Assembly (NCBI RefSeq): GCF_030408675.1
Contig: NZ_CP047200.1
Coordinates: 1,674,001-1,738,000 of the forward strand
Length of the DNA: 64,000 nucleotides
Source of the DNA: Corynebacterium durum
Lineage (GTDB): Bacteria; Actinomycetota; Actinomycetes; Mycobacteriales; Mycobacteriaceae
Reading direction: 5' to 3'
The stretch's first letter is position 1, and each line of letters starts with the position of its first letter. Made by a program: the position numbers and the translations under genes. Below the pieces are notes generated by a model. It saw only the letters and a program-made list of their open reading frames with translations. It was not told the origin of the DNA and did not search any database. Of this stretch, positions 1 to 8,791 are shown one piece after another.

Positions 1-570
1 CTGGGCTGTGTTGCTATCGGCCTGCTACTTATCCGGCTCGTTGATTCCGGCGATTCATGGACCGCCGCACTACCCATGATGTTTGTTCTAGGAATAGGCA
101 TGGGTCTGTTCAACCCAATCCGTACAGAACTATCCGTCTCCACCGTTTCCCCCGAACGCGCCGGAGTTGCATCAGGCATCAACGCAACATTCCAGCAGGT
201 AGGTGCGGCGATCGGTGTGGCAGGGTTAGGTGCATTTTTTCAAAACCGCGTCCACCACTATTTCGAAAATGATCCTGCCACCAGCATCTTGGGCCCCATG
301 CGTACCGATGCCGCGCGAGGCGCTGCCACAGGAGGTGGTAACGCGCTCAGGGAACTATTGCCCCCTGAAATCCCGGCCATGATGCAACAACAACTCTCAT
401 CAGCTGCCGACGCCGCATTCATCAATAGCCTGCACACCACCTTCACCGTCGCAGCACTATTCCCCCTGGCAGGAATGATCATCACTTTGTTCACCATCCG
501 CAGAAAAGACTTCTGGCACGCCGGGCAGAGCAGTGGGGTCGATAAGATCGTAGGGGTCGACGACAACTAG
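1..570 (+). CDS. MFS drug-efflux permease, DHA2/EmrB-QacA type (C-terminal part)
   Basis: The reading frame is open from the first base of the window, so only the C-terminal part of the protein (about 189 residues) is visible. It shows the late transmembrane segments of a 14-helix DHA2 exporter, including GIGMGLFNP and the motif-C-like region GVASGINATFQQVGAAIG, then a polar loop with PPEIPAM and a last hydrophobic helix. Members export drugs or cationic compounds by proton antiport in the cytoplasmic membrane. It converges on rpsO, and the two genes are separated by a hairpin. The substrate cannot be told from this fragment. Family call firm, gene name not attempted. Confidence 0.85.
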   Translation: MGCVAIGLLLIRLVDSGDSWTAALPMMFVLGIGMGLFNPIRTELSVSTVSPERAGVASGINATFQQVGAAIGVAGLGAFFQNRVHHYFENDPATSILGPMRTDAARGAATGGGNALRELLPPEIPAMMQQQLSSAADAAFINSLHTTFTVAALFPLAGMIITLFTIRRKDFWHAGQSSGVDKIVGVDDN

Positions 571-590
571 CAGTGCAGTGTCATGAACAT

Positions 591-625
591 AAAAAATCCC
601 CCTTGACAGTATCTGTCAGGGGGAC
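591..625 (-). terminator. Rho-independent terminator of rpsO
   Basis: A stem of 11 base pairs (598-609 with 613-623, one bulged T at 603, 3-nt loop) is followed on the minus strand by a run of six T (591-596). It lies just downstream of the rpsO stop and between the convergent ends of rpsO and the MFS gene, so it should stop rpsO transcripts. Confidence 0.85.
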
Positions 626-640
626 TTTCACGTGCCTTTA

Positions 641-910
641 TTAGCGGCGCAGACCCAGGCGACCAATCAGGTCACGGTAGCGGTCAATGTTGCGCTCGGC
701 CAGGTACTTCAACAGGCCCTTACGGCGACCAACCAGAAGAAGCAGGCCACGACGGGAGTGGTGATCATGCTTGTGGGTCTTCAGGTGCTCGGTCAGCTGA
801 CGAATGCGCTGCGTGAGCAGGGCGATCTGTGCTTCCGGGGAACCGGTGTCGGTCTCATGAAGACCGTACTCGGCCAGGATTTCCTTCTTCTGCTCAGTGG
901 TAAGAGCCAT
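641..910 (-). CDS. rpsO: 30S ribosomal protein S15
   Basis: The 89-residue product has the usual S15 length and reads as S15 throughout: the [15 protein letters not shown] helix, the [15 protein letters not shown] turn that binds 16S rRNA, and the end [18 protein letters not shown]15 is a primary binder of the central domain of 16S rRNA. The start ATG is preceded by GAGG with suitable spacing. Downstream is a strong terminator and a convergent MFS gene, so pnp, the usual partner downstream of rpsO, is not in the visible 640 bases. Confidence 0.98.
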   Translation of the reverse strand: MALTTEQKKEILAEYGLHETDTGSPEAQIALLTQRIRQLTEHLKTHKHDHHSRRGLLLLVGRRKGLLKYLAERNIDRYRDLIGRLGLRR

Positions 911-1041
911 GAAAATTTACCTCATCAGTATTTCAGTCCACATGAAAAAACCGCTTCTTAAGCTGCGGGGCATAACTGCTGTGGACCGCAGTCATTAAAG
1001 CCAGAGGACATAGTAGCAGCCGCCAGCTGCTCTGAACAACT
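911..1041 (-). promoter_or_regulatory. rpsO leader / ribF-rpsO intergenic region with nested hairpins
   Basis: On the minus strand GTGGAC (980-985 on plus) can pair with GTCCAC (936-941), enclosing a second short stem CCGC/GCGG (951-954 with 965-968) that is followed by a run of six T (945-950). The short stem plus T-run may end ribF transcripts or attenuate rpsO. S15 is known to autoregulate its mRNA through leader structures in several bacteria; that this leader does so is inference. Confidence 0.4.
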
Positions 1042-2004
1042 TTAAGAGCTGAGGATTTCCCGAGTGCGGCGCACATCCTCAGACATGGCGGTCAGCAGTT
1101 CATCAACGCTGTCGAACTTTTCCATCCAGCGCACATGTTCTACAAACTCCACGGCGCAATAGCGCCCGTAGAGATCAGCATCCTGGTCTATCACAAACGC
1201 TTCAACGCTGCGGCGCTCATCCCCAAACGTCGGGTTCGTTCCGATGGACACGGCGGTCATGTAGCGCTTGCCGGGAACCATATCGCCGTTAATCGGGGCG
1301 TCGTCAAGCACCGTGAACCAGCCACAGTACACACCGTCCGCAGGCAGAGCCACCGAATCCGGGAAGTATAGATTTGCTGTGGGATAGCCGAGCTCGCGGC
1401 CACCGCGGCCCGCACCCCGAACCACCTCCCCAGCAACGCGGTACGGGCGCCCCAACGCCCACGCAGCATGAGCAACGTCGCCCTCACGCAGTAATTGACG
1501 AATCACCGAAGAGGAAATAGTGGTGCCGTCCTCCGTCAGCAACGTCACCACGTCTACCTCTACGCCATACTTCTCCCCCAGTTCACGCAGCGTATCCGTG
1601 TTGCCAGAGGCACGGTGCCCAAACGTAAAATTCTCCCCCACCATCACAGCGCGGGCATGCAGGCGCTGCATGATCACTGAAGTAAAAAACTCCTCTGGGG
1701 TTTGCGCGGCAAGTTCAGGAGTAAAACGAACAGCTAGCATGTAATCCACACCCAGGTCCTCGGCCAAATCAGCGCGCACTGCCACCGAACCCAGCATCGG
1801 CGGCATATGATCTGGGGCAACAACCGCCAGCGGATGCGGATCAAACGTCATGAGCACGCACGGGATGCCCAGCTCACGAGCCCTATCCTTCGCTGCGCCA
1901 ATCAACTTACGATGCCCTCGATGAATCCCATCAAACACACCGATCGTCACAACAGAGGCATCAAGGTTTGCTGGTACCTGCTCAAGTCCATGCCAAATCT
2001 CCAC
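1042..2004 (-). CDS. ribF: Bifunctional riboflavin kinase / FAD synthetase
   Basis: A 320-residue enzyme that phosphorylates riboflavin to FMN and adenylylates FMN to FAD in the cytoplasm. The N-terminal nucleotidyltransferase domain has GVFDGIHRGHRKLI (around residue 23), the HxGH-type signature, and the C-terminal flavokinase domain carries GRGGRELGYPTANL. Length is typical. The GTG start follows a TAGTCT hexamer by exactly 7 nt with no Shine-Dalgarno sequence, suggesting a leaderless mRNA. It is divergent from truB, as in relatives. Confidence 0.96.
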   Translation of the reverse strand: MEIWHGLEQVPANLDASVVTIGVFDGIHRGHRKLIGAAKDRARELGIPCVLMTFDPHPLAVVAPDHMPPMLGSVAVRADLAEDLGVDYMLAVRFTPELAAQTPEEFFTSVIMQRLHARAVMVGENFTFGHRASGNTDTLRELGEKYGVEVDVVTLLTEDGTTISSSVIRQLLREGDVAHAAWALGRPYRVAGEVVRGAGRGGRELGYPTANLYFPDSVALPADGVYCGWFTVLDDAPINGDMVPGKRYMTAVSIGTNPTFGDERRSVEAFVIDQDADLYGRYCAVEFVEHVRWMEKFDSVDELLTAMSEDVRRTREILSS

Positions 2005-2011
2005 GGCCTAT

Positions 2012-2028
2012 AGACTACGGCATACACT
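2012..2028. promoter_or_regulatory. Back-to-back -10 elements for ribF and truB
   Basis: The two start codons are only 30 bases apart. On the minus strand TAGTCT (2017-2012) lies 7 nt before the ribF GTG; on the plus strand TACACT (2023-2028) lies 6 nt before the truB ATG. Neither gene has room for a ribosome binding site, so both transcripts probably begin at the start codon. No clear -35 boxes were identified. Confidence 0.6.
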
Positions 2029-2034
2029 AGGCGC

Positions 2035-2928
2035 ATGACTGATCGCCTCCTCGGATCCGGGCTGATAATTGTAGACAAACCCGCCGGGATGACCTCACAT
2101 GACGTCATTTCCCGACTGCGCCGCATCTTTCGAACCCGTCGTGTAGGCCACGCTGGCACCCTCGACCCCATGGCCACCGGGGTACTGGTTGTTGGTATCG
2201 AACGCGGCACCCGGTTCCTCGCCCATCTGGTGACAGAAACAAAAACCTACCGCACCACCATAAGGCTCGGAGCATCCACCACCACTGACGACGCCGAAGG
2301 CGACATCACCTCACGCACCGACACTACCGATGTCACTGACACGCTTATCGACGCCGCGATTGCCCAACTCACCGGCGACATCATGCAGAAACCTGCCGCC
2401 GTGAGCGCCATCAAAATCGACGGCAAACGCGCCCACGAGCGCGTACGTGACGGTGAAACTGTTGATATTCCCGCGCGGCCGGTGACAGTGCACCGTTTCG
2501 ACGTTCTGGACCAACGGTCGGTAGACGGATACATAGACCTTGACGTCGACGTATTCTGCTCATCTGGAACCTACATCCGCTCTCTCGCTCGTGATCTTGG
2601 AAACGCATTAGGGGTTGGTGGACACCTCACAGCGCTCCGGCGAACCACCGTTGGCCCGTTCGACCTCACACACGCACGGACCCTTGAGGAACTAGAAGAC
2701 AACCCGCAGCTATCTCTCACACTCGACCAAGCTCTCGCGGCGTCCTTCCCCGTCCTGCGGGTTAGTGGAGAAGAAGGGCACAAACTCGCCATGGGGCAAT
2801 GGCTGGAACCACGCGGATTGAAAGAAATTCACGCAGCCGTGACGCCCGATGGGCGGGCCGTGGCGCTTGTCAAAGAAAAAGGAAAACGACTAGCAACCGT
2901 GTTTGTGGCGCGACCGTCAACGTTGTGA
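2035..2928 (+). CDS. truB: tRNA pseudouridine(55) synthase
   Basis: A 297-residue TruB, which converts U55 of the T-loop of tRNAs to pseudouridine. The N-terminus has LIIVDKPAGMTSHDV and GHAGTLDPMATGVL with the catalytic Asp at about residue 44. KPAAVSAIKIDGKRAHERVR and CSSGTYIRSLARDLG follow in the expected order. The C-terminal about 60 residues form the PUA-like actinobacterial extension. Probably translated from a leaderless message. Confidence 0.96.
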   Translation: MTDRLLGSGLIIVDKPAGMTSHDVISRLRRIFRTRRVGHAGTLDPMATGVLVVGIERGTRFLAHLVTETKTYRTTIRLGASTTTDDAEGDITSRTDTTDVTDTLIDAAIAQLTGDIMQKPAAVSAIKIDGKRAHERVRDGETVDIPARPVTVHRFDVLDQRSVDGYIDLDVDVFCSSGTYIRSLARDLGNALGVGGHLTALRRTTVGPFDLTHARTLEELEDNPQLSLTLDQALAASFPVLRVSGEEGHKLAMGQWLEPRGLKEIHAAVTPDGRAVALVKEKGKRLATVFVARPSTL

Positions 2929-2986
2929 GGAGCTACAACCTCTACGCTTGATGCACTATTTTCTCATTCACTGCGTGCCACAGACA

Positions 2987-3736
2987 TCACATCCCTATGA
3001 AACCAAGCGCAAGCATAGGCCCCACACCAAAAGCAACGTTAACAATCCAGTGTGCGATCACCATTGGTGCTAAACGCTTCTGCTTGTAAACAATGATGCC
3101 AGCAGTGATTCCCCACGCAAAAAACATAAACCCATAGACGACCATGCCTCGAACATCAACGGCGAACATCGTGTGCTGTAGGCCAAACAGAAGTCCCTGA
3201 ACAGCAATAGCAATCATCGTACCGTGACGTTGCATTAGGCCATTTTGCAGCCATCCACGGTAAATAATTTCCTCAATCGGCGCATTGGCAAGGAATACGA
3301 TCGCGCTAAATATGCTCGTCACCGCTATTACCCCGCCGGGCAGCTGTGGATGTGACTTGCTGAATACCTGCTCAAAATTGTTGAACATGTCAGCACCAAA
3401 CATGAAATACATTGCCCCCATCAAGGCGATGATCATCGGTATATATGTGACAATCAGCCATAGAAATCCCCACGCTATGTCTTTTCCTATCCGGCTTTTC
3501 TTAAAACCAAGATAAGCCCAGATAGACGTGTCATACTGACGAAATGTACGCCAAATGACAATGCCGCAGATAATATTAACAAATGGAAAGTAGAGCATAT
3601 CAAGCGGCGGGAAATCGCTGCTCATACCGGTAGCTGCAAGAATAGAATATGTTACAATCGCCAACGCTACCATGACGACCAGGCGGACAAGTACCAAATA
3701 AAATGGTTTAGCTTGTTGTCTGGCAAGTATATCCAT
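2987..3736 (-). CDS. CPBP-family intramembrane glutamic endopeptidase
   Basis: A 249-residue membrane protein with about seven hydrophobic segments and the three CPBP/Abi motifs in order: APIEEIIYRGW (catalytic Glu pair and Arg), FGLQH, and AHWIVN. Known members include eukaryotic CAAX prenyl-protein endopeptidases and bacterial bacteriocin-immunity or maturation proteins; the substrate here is unknown. The ATG at 3736 overlaps the previous stop by one base and has GGAGG five bases upstream, so it is preferred over the GTG one codon earlier. Last gene of the tightly packed run from 7386. Confidence 0.85.
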   Translation of the reverse strand: MDILARQQAKPFYLVLVRLVVMVALAIVTYSILAATGMSSDFPPLDMLYFPFVNIICGIVIWRTFRQYDTSIWAYLGFKKSRIGKDIAWGFLWLIVTYIPMIIALMGAMYFMFGADMFNNFEQVFSKSHPQLPGGVIAVTSIFSAIVFLANAPIEEIIYRGWLQNGLMQRHGTMIAIAVQGLLFGLQHTMFAVDVRGMVVYGFMFFAWGITAGIIVYKQKRLAPMVIAHWIVNVAFGVGPMLALGFIGM

Positions 3737-4215
3737 CACAACCTCCGCGTTGCTATGCTCCCGTTTAATCCGTCAACAAGTATTTGCACACGCTTATTTT
3801 TATCAGTATACAGCCAGTTTGGTTTCCACAGGGGATCAATAACCTGGTTTACCCTAAGCTCGAATTGTCCCCCCAGTCGGACCGTGCGCAGTAATCTCGC
3901 TGTGAGGGTCTGCCTGGCTGCCGTCACAATGGAACGCCTCACTTCATCATCAGCTGGCTCATACTCCTTCCATACAGCACTAGCATCTACATCTGCCACA
4001 TCCCCTAACTCCCACGCTTCCGAGGTCGCGATGCTGCCGGTGGCGCGGTCGGTGACGGTGTGGAAAACGCGACCGTCGATACGCGAGGCAGGTCCGCGGA
4101 CAGCCTGCAGGATGAAAGACACGCCTGTGAGCGGATAGTAATGCAGCACAACGGGTCCGCCAGTAAGGCGCTCGGCGTCCGCGCGCGTGATGTTCACTGC
4201 GAGCACGCTAAGCAT
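3736..4215 (-). CDS. Conserved protein of unknown function between symporter and CPBP protease
   Basis: A 159-residue soluble protein with no signal peptide or membrane segment that I recognise. It has a mixed alpha/beta look, with an early TRADAERLTGGPVVLHYYPL and a C-terminal basic stretch (TARLLRTVRLGGQFELRVNQ). I chose the ATG at 4215, which overlaps the symporter stop by 8 bases; an in-frame start at 4260 would overlap more. The overlap at both ends (symporter upstream, protease downstream) suggests translational coupling and a shared role, but no function can be given. Confidence 0.6.
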   Translation of the reverse strand: MLSVLAVNITRADAERLTGGPVVLHYYPLTGVSFILQAVRGPASRIDGRVFHTVTDRATGSIATSEAWELGDVADVDASAVWKEYEPADDEVRRSIVTAARQTLTARLLRTVRLGGQFELRVNQVIDPLWKPNWLYTDKNKRVQILVDGLNGSIATRRL

Positions 4216-5716
4216 CGGGAAATTGGGCCGCGAGCTGCGGATTGTCGGTGACGGGAGCAACCCGGGCGGCTTCAGTCATAGCATCTACAATGTCAGCAGG
4301 AACGGGGTGGGTACGCTGGGTGGCAAGCGACCCCACCACCATGGCCACAGTGGAGCTGGCTATGCCCGCCACCATGGGGTCAATGGCATCACTACCGCAT
4401 AGTTTCCACAAAACAGCCGCAACAGATCCCGCAATCATGGAACACACCGCGCCCACCGCGTTGGCTTTCTTCCACCACACAGCACACACGTAACTGGGCA
4501 CAAAAGCGCTGCCCAGCACAGTCGTCGCAAAAATGACCAGGCTAAACACCGCTGGGGGCTGCCAGATCGCCAAACCAATTCCTGCGACGGCAATCAGAAG
4601 CACCATTGCCCTGGAGATCAACACCATCTGCCGTTCCGTCATGGCGGGAAGGAAAAAACGGGCCATAATATCCTTCGCTGCAATTGTTGATGCCTGCAGC
4701 AACAACGCATCAGCAGTGGACATAATCGCGGCCATCACCGCCGCCATGACAATCCCCACAACAAAACTGGGAAGCACAGTCTGCGCAACCTGAAAAATGG
4801 CTTGCTCTGGGTCGTTCAGCTCAGGCAGGATCACCAGCGCAAAAGTTCCGATGAGGTATGGTGCCGGGATAAACAAGTAATTAAAGATCATGGAGTACGC
4901 GCCCGCACCGCGCGCCACCGAGGGCTGTTTCATAGCCATATGCGATACCACCACATGCGGCCAGCCCAGATAGCCGATAGAAAATATCATAAGCGCCCCC
5001 AGAATAACGCCCCATTGCCCTTGATAGTGCAGGTCCGCACCCCACATGGTGAGCAGATTCTGGTTGATCTTCCCTACTTTGCGGTTACCTTCGGCGAAAC
5101 CGCCGACCGCATGCAGGGTGGCAATGAGAATCCACAGCATGCCTACCAGCATCACAATGGCTTGCACAAAGTCGGTGTACGCCACGGCGAGGTAACCGCC
5201 AAGGAACGTGTACAGCACAATCACCCCAGTGGCAATGATCAAGGACAGTTCAAAGTTCCATCCCGTCACCGATGCCAGCCCCACGCCGCCCGCAACAAAT
5301 TGGGACAGCACGTACAAAAACAGGCACCCCAGCGCGATCGGTGCTGCAATGATACGCACCCACGCAGATCGGTAGCGGTGTTCCAGGTACTCAATCGACG
5401 TGAGCGATCCCAGCCGCTGCGAGAGTTTACGCATGCGACGCCCCAGGATAGACAGGTTCATGATGCCGCCGCCCAAGTCGCCCAGCGCGTACCACATGCC
5501 GAAATACCCCTGTGTGTACCCAAGCGACCCCGCACCAAGGAACATGTACCCGGACATTGAGGAGGACTGCAGGCGCAGCGCCGTCACCGCAGGCCCCAAG
5601 GACCGTCCGGCCAGCAGGTAATCCTCTGTGCTTGTCGACGACCGCCTAGTCGTCCACACCCCGATGCCCGCCATCACCACGAAATAAAGGATGAGAAACA
5701 GCAACGCAACATTCAT
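4208..5716 (-). CDS. Sodium:solute symporter, SSS family (PutP-like)
   Basis: A 502-residue membrane protein of the SSS/SLC5 family with about 13 transmembrane segments. The N-terminus has TRRSSTSTEDYLLAGRSL, the common SSS signature after helix 1, followed by SGYMFLGAGSLGYTQGYFG and the GGYLAVAYTDFVQA segment that carries sodium-binding positions in the family. The substrate (proline, pantothenate, a monocarboxylate or other) cannot be decided from sequence alone. Its ATG overlaps the stop of a 52-aa membrane protein as ATGA, an arrangement typical of SSS transporters with a small partner. Confidence 0.85.
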   Translation of the reverse strand: MNVALLFLILYFVVMAGIGVWTTRRSSTSTEDYLLAGRSLGPAVTALRLQSSSMSGYMFLGAGSLGYTQGYFGMWYALGDLGGGIMNLSILGRRMRKLSQRLGSLTSIEYLEHRYRSAWVRIIAAPIALGCLFLYVLSQFVAGGVGLASVTGWNFELSLIIATGVIVLYTFLGGYLAVAYTDFVQAIVMLVGMLWILIATLHAVGGFAEGNRKVGKINQNLLTMWGADLHYQGQWGVILGALMIFSIGYLGWPHVVVSHMAMKQPSVARGAGAYSMIFNYLFIPAPYLIGTFALVILPELNDPEQAIFQVAQTVLPSFVVGIVMAAVMAAIMSTADALLLQASTIAAKDIMARFFLPAMTERQMVLISRAMVLLIAVAGIGLAIWQPPAVFSLVIFATTVLGSAFVPSYVCAVWWKKANAVGAVCSMIAGSVAAVLWKLCGSDAIDPMVAGIASSTVAMVVGSLATQRTHPVPADIVDAMTEAARVAPVTDNPQLAAQFPDA

Positions 5717-5871
5717 TGATGTTGCCCCTCACTGCCAGATTCGGCTGGAATGGGCAGTTCGTCCGCGAGGTGCCAGTTACGGCTAATCACCAGAAAGACC
5801 AGGGTGTAGATAATCCAGAACCCCGCGACTGCCAGTAGGACAGCCACAGTGAACAGCGGAAGACCGAACAT
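5713..5871 (-). CDS. Small membrane protein (52 aa) coupled to the SSS symporter
   Basis: This short frame starts with ATG at 5871 behind a good AGGAGA site and encodes MFGLPLFTVAVLLAVAGFW and a second hydrophobic stretch, then a short polar tail RNWHLADELPIPAE. It is one long or two short membrane helices. The stop overlaps the symporter start by 4 bases. In C. glutamicum the monocarboxylate symporter MctC also has a small membrane neighbour; a similar accessory role is inferred here from position and topology. Confidence 0.75.
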   Translation of the reverse strand: MFGLPLFTVAVLLAVAGFWIIYTLVFLVISRNWHLADELPIPAESGSEGQHQ

Positions 5872-5909
5872 ACACGACTCTCCTTAACGCACTCGACTGT
5901 GATGATTAT

Positions 5910-6590
5910 TCATGAAGGCATCTCCCCCACCGCCGTCGCTGCGACGAGGAAGCCGTCCCTGATGATCCATCGCCCCGAAATAAACGGGATGGGCGTGGGG
6001 CGTATCAACAGATAGGAGACAAAACTACCATCAGGCCTGATATCTATTTCCGCTTGATCGAACCCCAGCCAACGATGTGTAAGTGGGAACCATGCCTTGT
6101 AGGTGGCTTCCTTGGCGCAGAAAAGTAACCGATCGGCACAGTCCAACCCGCCGGATCGCAGCTGATCAAGCTGCGGGAGCTCGCTGTCGCGCGCGATAGA
6201 CCCCAACACCCCCTCTGGGAGTGGTTCGGCGGGTTCCGCGTCTAGCCCCATGGAATGCACCAGCAGGCGAGGTGCGGCCACAGCTGCCCGGAACCCGTCA
6301 GTATGAGTGAGAGAACCGCTGACCGATGATGGCCACAGCGGCATGCCGCGTTCACCGCGCAGGATGGGTTTGCTGCTATCCCGTCCGAGGGCTTCCAATG
6401 CTTGGTGAGCGCACCATCGGGCATCACCGAATTCGGCTTTACGTTTGTCCACCGAGTGCGTGACCAGCGCTTGTTCCAGGGGGTGAAGGCTCAAGTAGCG
6501 GGTGAGATCGGTTGGAGCACCGTGGCGGGGGACGGCAGTACGCATCCAGCAGAATTTTGCGGACGGCGGGAACAGTGAGGCATCAAGCAT
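5910..6590 (-). CDS. pptT: 4'-phosphopantetheinyl transferase (PptT/EntD type)
   Basis: A 226-residue Sfp/EntD-family enzyme that moves phosphopantetheine from CoA onto carrier domains of fatty-acid, mycolate and polyketide synthases. Visible motifs are GSLTHTDGFRAAVAA, MGLDAEP with the magnesium-binding acidic residues, and LLFCAKEATYKAWFPLT. It overlaps pptH by 8 bases, the same pairing as Rv2794c/Rv2795c in M. tuberculosis. Confidence 0.93.
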   Translation of the reverse strand: MLDASLFPPSAKFCWMRTAVPRHGAPTDLTRYLSLHPLEQALVTHSVDKRKAEFGDARWCAHQALEALGRDSSKPILRGERGMPLWPSSVSGSLTHTDGFRAAVAAPRLLVHSMGLDAEPAEPLPEGVLGSIARDSELPQLDQLRSGGLDCADRLLFCAKEATYKAWFPLTHRWLGFDQAEIDIRPDGSFVSYLLIRPTPIPFISGRWIIRDGFLVAATAVGEMPS

Positions 6591-7386
6591 CGTCGATCTC
6601 CATCACTTTGTAAGGCCATTCCCAGTTTTCCCCGTAGCGGCGCCACTCTCGCGGGTAGCCGAGGGATACTTCCACGTGGGGAATGTCGTCAACAATGATG
6701 GTTGTCGGAATGTGCAGGTGCCCATAAATGACGCGCTGTGCGTTGTAGCGTTTCGCCCAGTTCCTGGTGTGCCGAGTCCCGCACCACAGGCTAAGTTCTG
6801 GCCAGGCAAGGCGTCGTAACGGTTCGCTGACCAGCGGCCAGTGGTTCACCAAAATGGTAGGGCCAGTGACCCGGCTTAAGCGTTTGATGGAATACGCGAG
6901 CCTGTCCCAGCACCAGGCACGAATATCCACAAACGGAGCGATGGCGAACTGGTCAGTAAGAACCACTTGGCGGTCATCGGCAGCCTGCAGGGCCTGTTCC
7001 ACGGTGAAACCGGGCTTACGAAAAGAATAATCGTACAGGGTAAACAACGGCACAATGGTCACGCCACCGAATACCGGAAACGGATCCTCGGGCGTCAGCA
7101 CATCAATGCGCCTGCAACCTTCAACAAGCTCATCGTATTTCGCGCGGCCCTGGCACGTGTCTGTACTTCGGCTAAACAACTCGTGGTTGCCCGGTACCCA
7201 AATCACGCAGGCAAATCGTTTGCGCAGTTTGGTCAACACCTTGAGAACCTTCTCGGTGCGCTCCGCCACATCACCGGCAACAATGAGCCAGTCCCCTGGG
7301 TTGGTGGGGCGAATGGAGTCAATGGCCTTGGTATTAGCCTTCACTGCTGCGTGAAGGTCTGATACCGCCCACAGGGTGCGGGTCAC
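6583..7386 (-). CDS. pptH: Calcineurin-like metallophosphoesterase, PptH-type phosphopantetheinyl hydrolase
   Basis: A 267-residue metallophosphoesterase with the metal-binding series SDLHAAV (residues 9-11), VAGDVAE, VPGNHELFS, VNHWPL and YGHLHIPTT. Its M. tuberculosis counterpart PptH removes phosphopantetheine from carrier proteins and so opposes PptT. The position directly upstream of and overlapping pptT supports the same job here. The GTG start at 7386 has AGGAGG nine bases upstream. Confidence 0.88.
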   Translation of the reverse strand: MTRTLWAVSDLHAAVKANTKAIDSIRPTNPGDWLIVAGDVAERTEKVLKVLTKLRKRFACVIWVPGNHELFSRSTDTCQGRAKYDELVEGCRRIDVLTPEDPFPVFGGVTIVPLFTLYDYSFRKPGFTVEQALQAADDRQVVLTDQFAIAPFVDIRAWCWDRLAYSIKRLSRVTGPTILVNHWPLVSEPLRRLAWPELSLWCGTRHTRNWAKRYNAQRVIYGHLHIPTTIIVDDIPHVEVSLGYPREWRRYGENWEWPYKVMEIDDA

Positions 7387-7474
7387 TGAGGCATCCTCCT
7401 AAACCGGCACCGTATGTCACTTAAGGTACCAACCAGTCTTCGTGTCTTACCTGGAACAAATGTACCAGCAACGA

Positions 7475-8791
7475 TTACGCGCTACCACGTGCCCATTTCA
7501 TGGATTGGAACCGGGACACCACAAAAGCAAGCCGGATCAGCAGAAAAGCAGCCAAACCGCACCACACACCAGTGAGCTGGGTATCCATGATCAACGCAAG
7601 CCACACTCCAGGAAGAAAACCACAGATCACAGACACCAACGTCGCTGTACGGAGGAATGCCGCATCGGCGGCACCAAGCAGCACACCATCCAAGGCAAAG
7701 ACAATACCACCCACCACGATCATGCCCACCAGAATCCACCACGGGGCGGCGATAGCATCCATCACCGAGTGATCGTTGGTGAACAATCCAGGGATGGCCT
7801 TGAATCCCACCGCGAACACACACGCCAGCACAGCGGCAAACCCCGCCGAGTACGCCACCACTTTCGTACCCACGGACCGCGCCACAGAGATAGCACCAGC
7901 ACCCAGCGCAGAACCCACCAACGACTGTGCGGCGATGGCCAACGCGTCCAACACCAGCGACAAAAACGACCAGAGCTGCAGCAATATCTGGTGCGCCGCC
8001 AGTGACGACGCCCCGAAACGTGCAGCCACCGACGCTGCTGATACAAACGCTACCTGGAACGACAGGGAGCGCATGATCAGGTCTCTACCCAAGACAAGTT
8101 GCTTACGCATGATGTTAAAGTGTGGCGCATACCCACCCTGGTGTGCTTTTGCCAACGCCCAGAGAAACAACAGTGCCGTAATGGACTCCCCCACCAGGTT
8201 CGCCACCGCAGATCCAACAAGCCCATACCTATGCACTAGCAGTGGCACCAACGCAGCGCTGGGAACCACCCCTGCCAGCGTGAAATAAAACGGTGTTCGG
8301 GTGTTTTGTATGCCACGCATCCAGCCGTTTCCTGCCATAGTGGCAAGGATCAACGGCACACCTATGCCCGCTATGCGCAGCCACCGCGTGGCTAGGTTCG
8401 CGACCTCTGGAGAATGCGCTAGCCAGCTCGTGAAGGTCGGAGCGCCAAGCCACACGATCGCGGCAAGGACAGCCCCAACGATCAGTGCTAGCCACGTCGC
8501 CTGCACGCCTTCACTGACGGCTTTGTCCGTGTCACCGGCACCATAGTGCCTAGCCGCACGCGCGGTAGTGCCATAGGACAGGAATGTGAGCTGTGTGGTT
8601 ACCTGCGCCTGAATGGTGGTAGCAGCCGCAAGCCCCGCCAAGTAAAGACCGCCGAGGTGTCCGACCACCGCAGTATCAATGAGCAGGTACAACGGCGTTG
8701 CCGCAAGAACTCCGAGGGCAGGAAACGCCAATGCAAAAATCGTCCGCGCAGACACGGCAGAGACGTCAGAGCCGGCGTCTGTCATGTTCAT
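7475..8791 (-). CDS. dinF: MATE-family efflux transporter, DinF type
   Basis: A 438-residue MATE antiporter with 12 expected membrane segments; visible elements include ALAFPALGVLAATPLYLLIDTAVVGHLG at the N-terminus and the conserved GNGWMRGIQNTRTPF loop. MATE proteins export cationic drugs or metabolites using a proton or sodium gradient. The ATG at 8791 overlaps the nrnA stop as ATGA, so the longer open frame upstream, which would lie wholly over nrnA, is not used. Same place as Rv2836c. Confidence 0.9.
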   Translation of the reverse strand: MNMTDAGSDVSAVSARTIFALAFPALGVLAATPLYLLIDTAVVGHLGGLYLAGLAAATTIQAQVTTQLTFLSYGTTARAARHYGAGDTDKAVSEGVQATWLALIVGAVLAAIVWLGAPTFTSWLAHSPEVANLATRWLRIAGIGVPLILATMAGNGWMRGIQNTRTPFYFTLAGVVPSAALVPLLVHRYGLVGSAVANLVGESITALLFLWALAKAHQGGYAPHFNIMRKQLVLGRDLIMRSLSFQVAFVSAASVAARFGASSLAAHQILLQLWSFLSLVLDALAIAAQSLVGSALGAGAISVARSVGTKVVAYSAGFAAVLACVFAVGFKAIPGLFTNDHSVMDAIAAPWWILVGMIVVGGIVFALDGVLLGAADAAFLRTATLVSVICGFLPGVWLALIMDTQLTGVWCGLAAFLLIRLAFVVSRFQSMKWARGSA

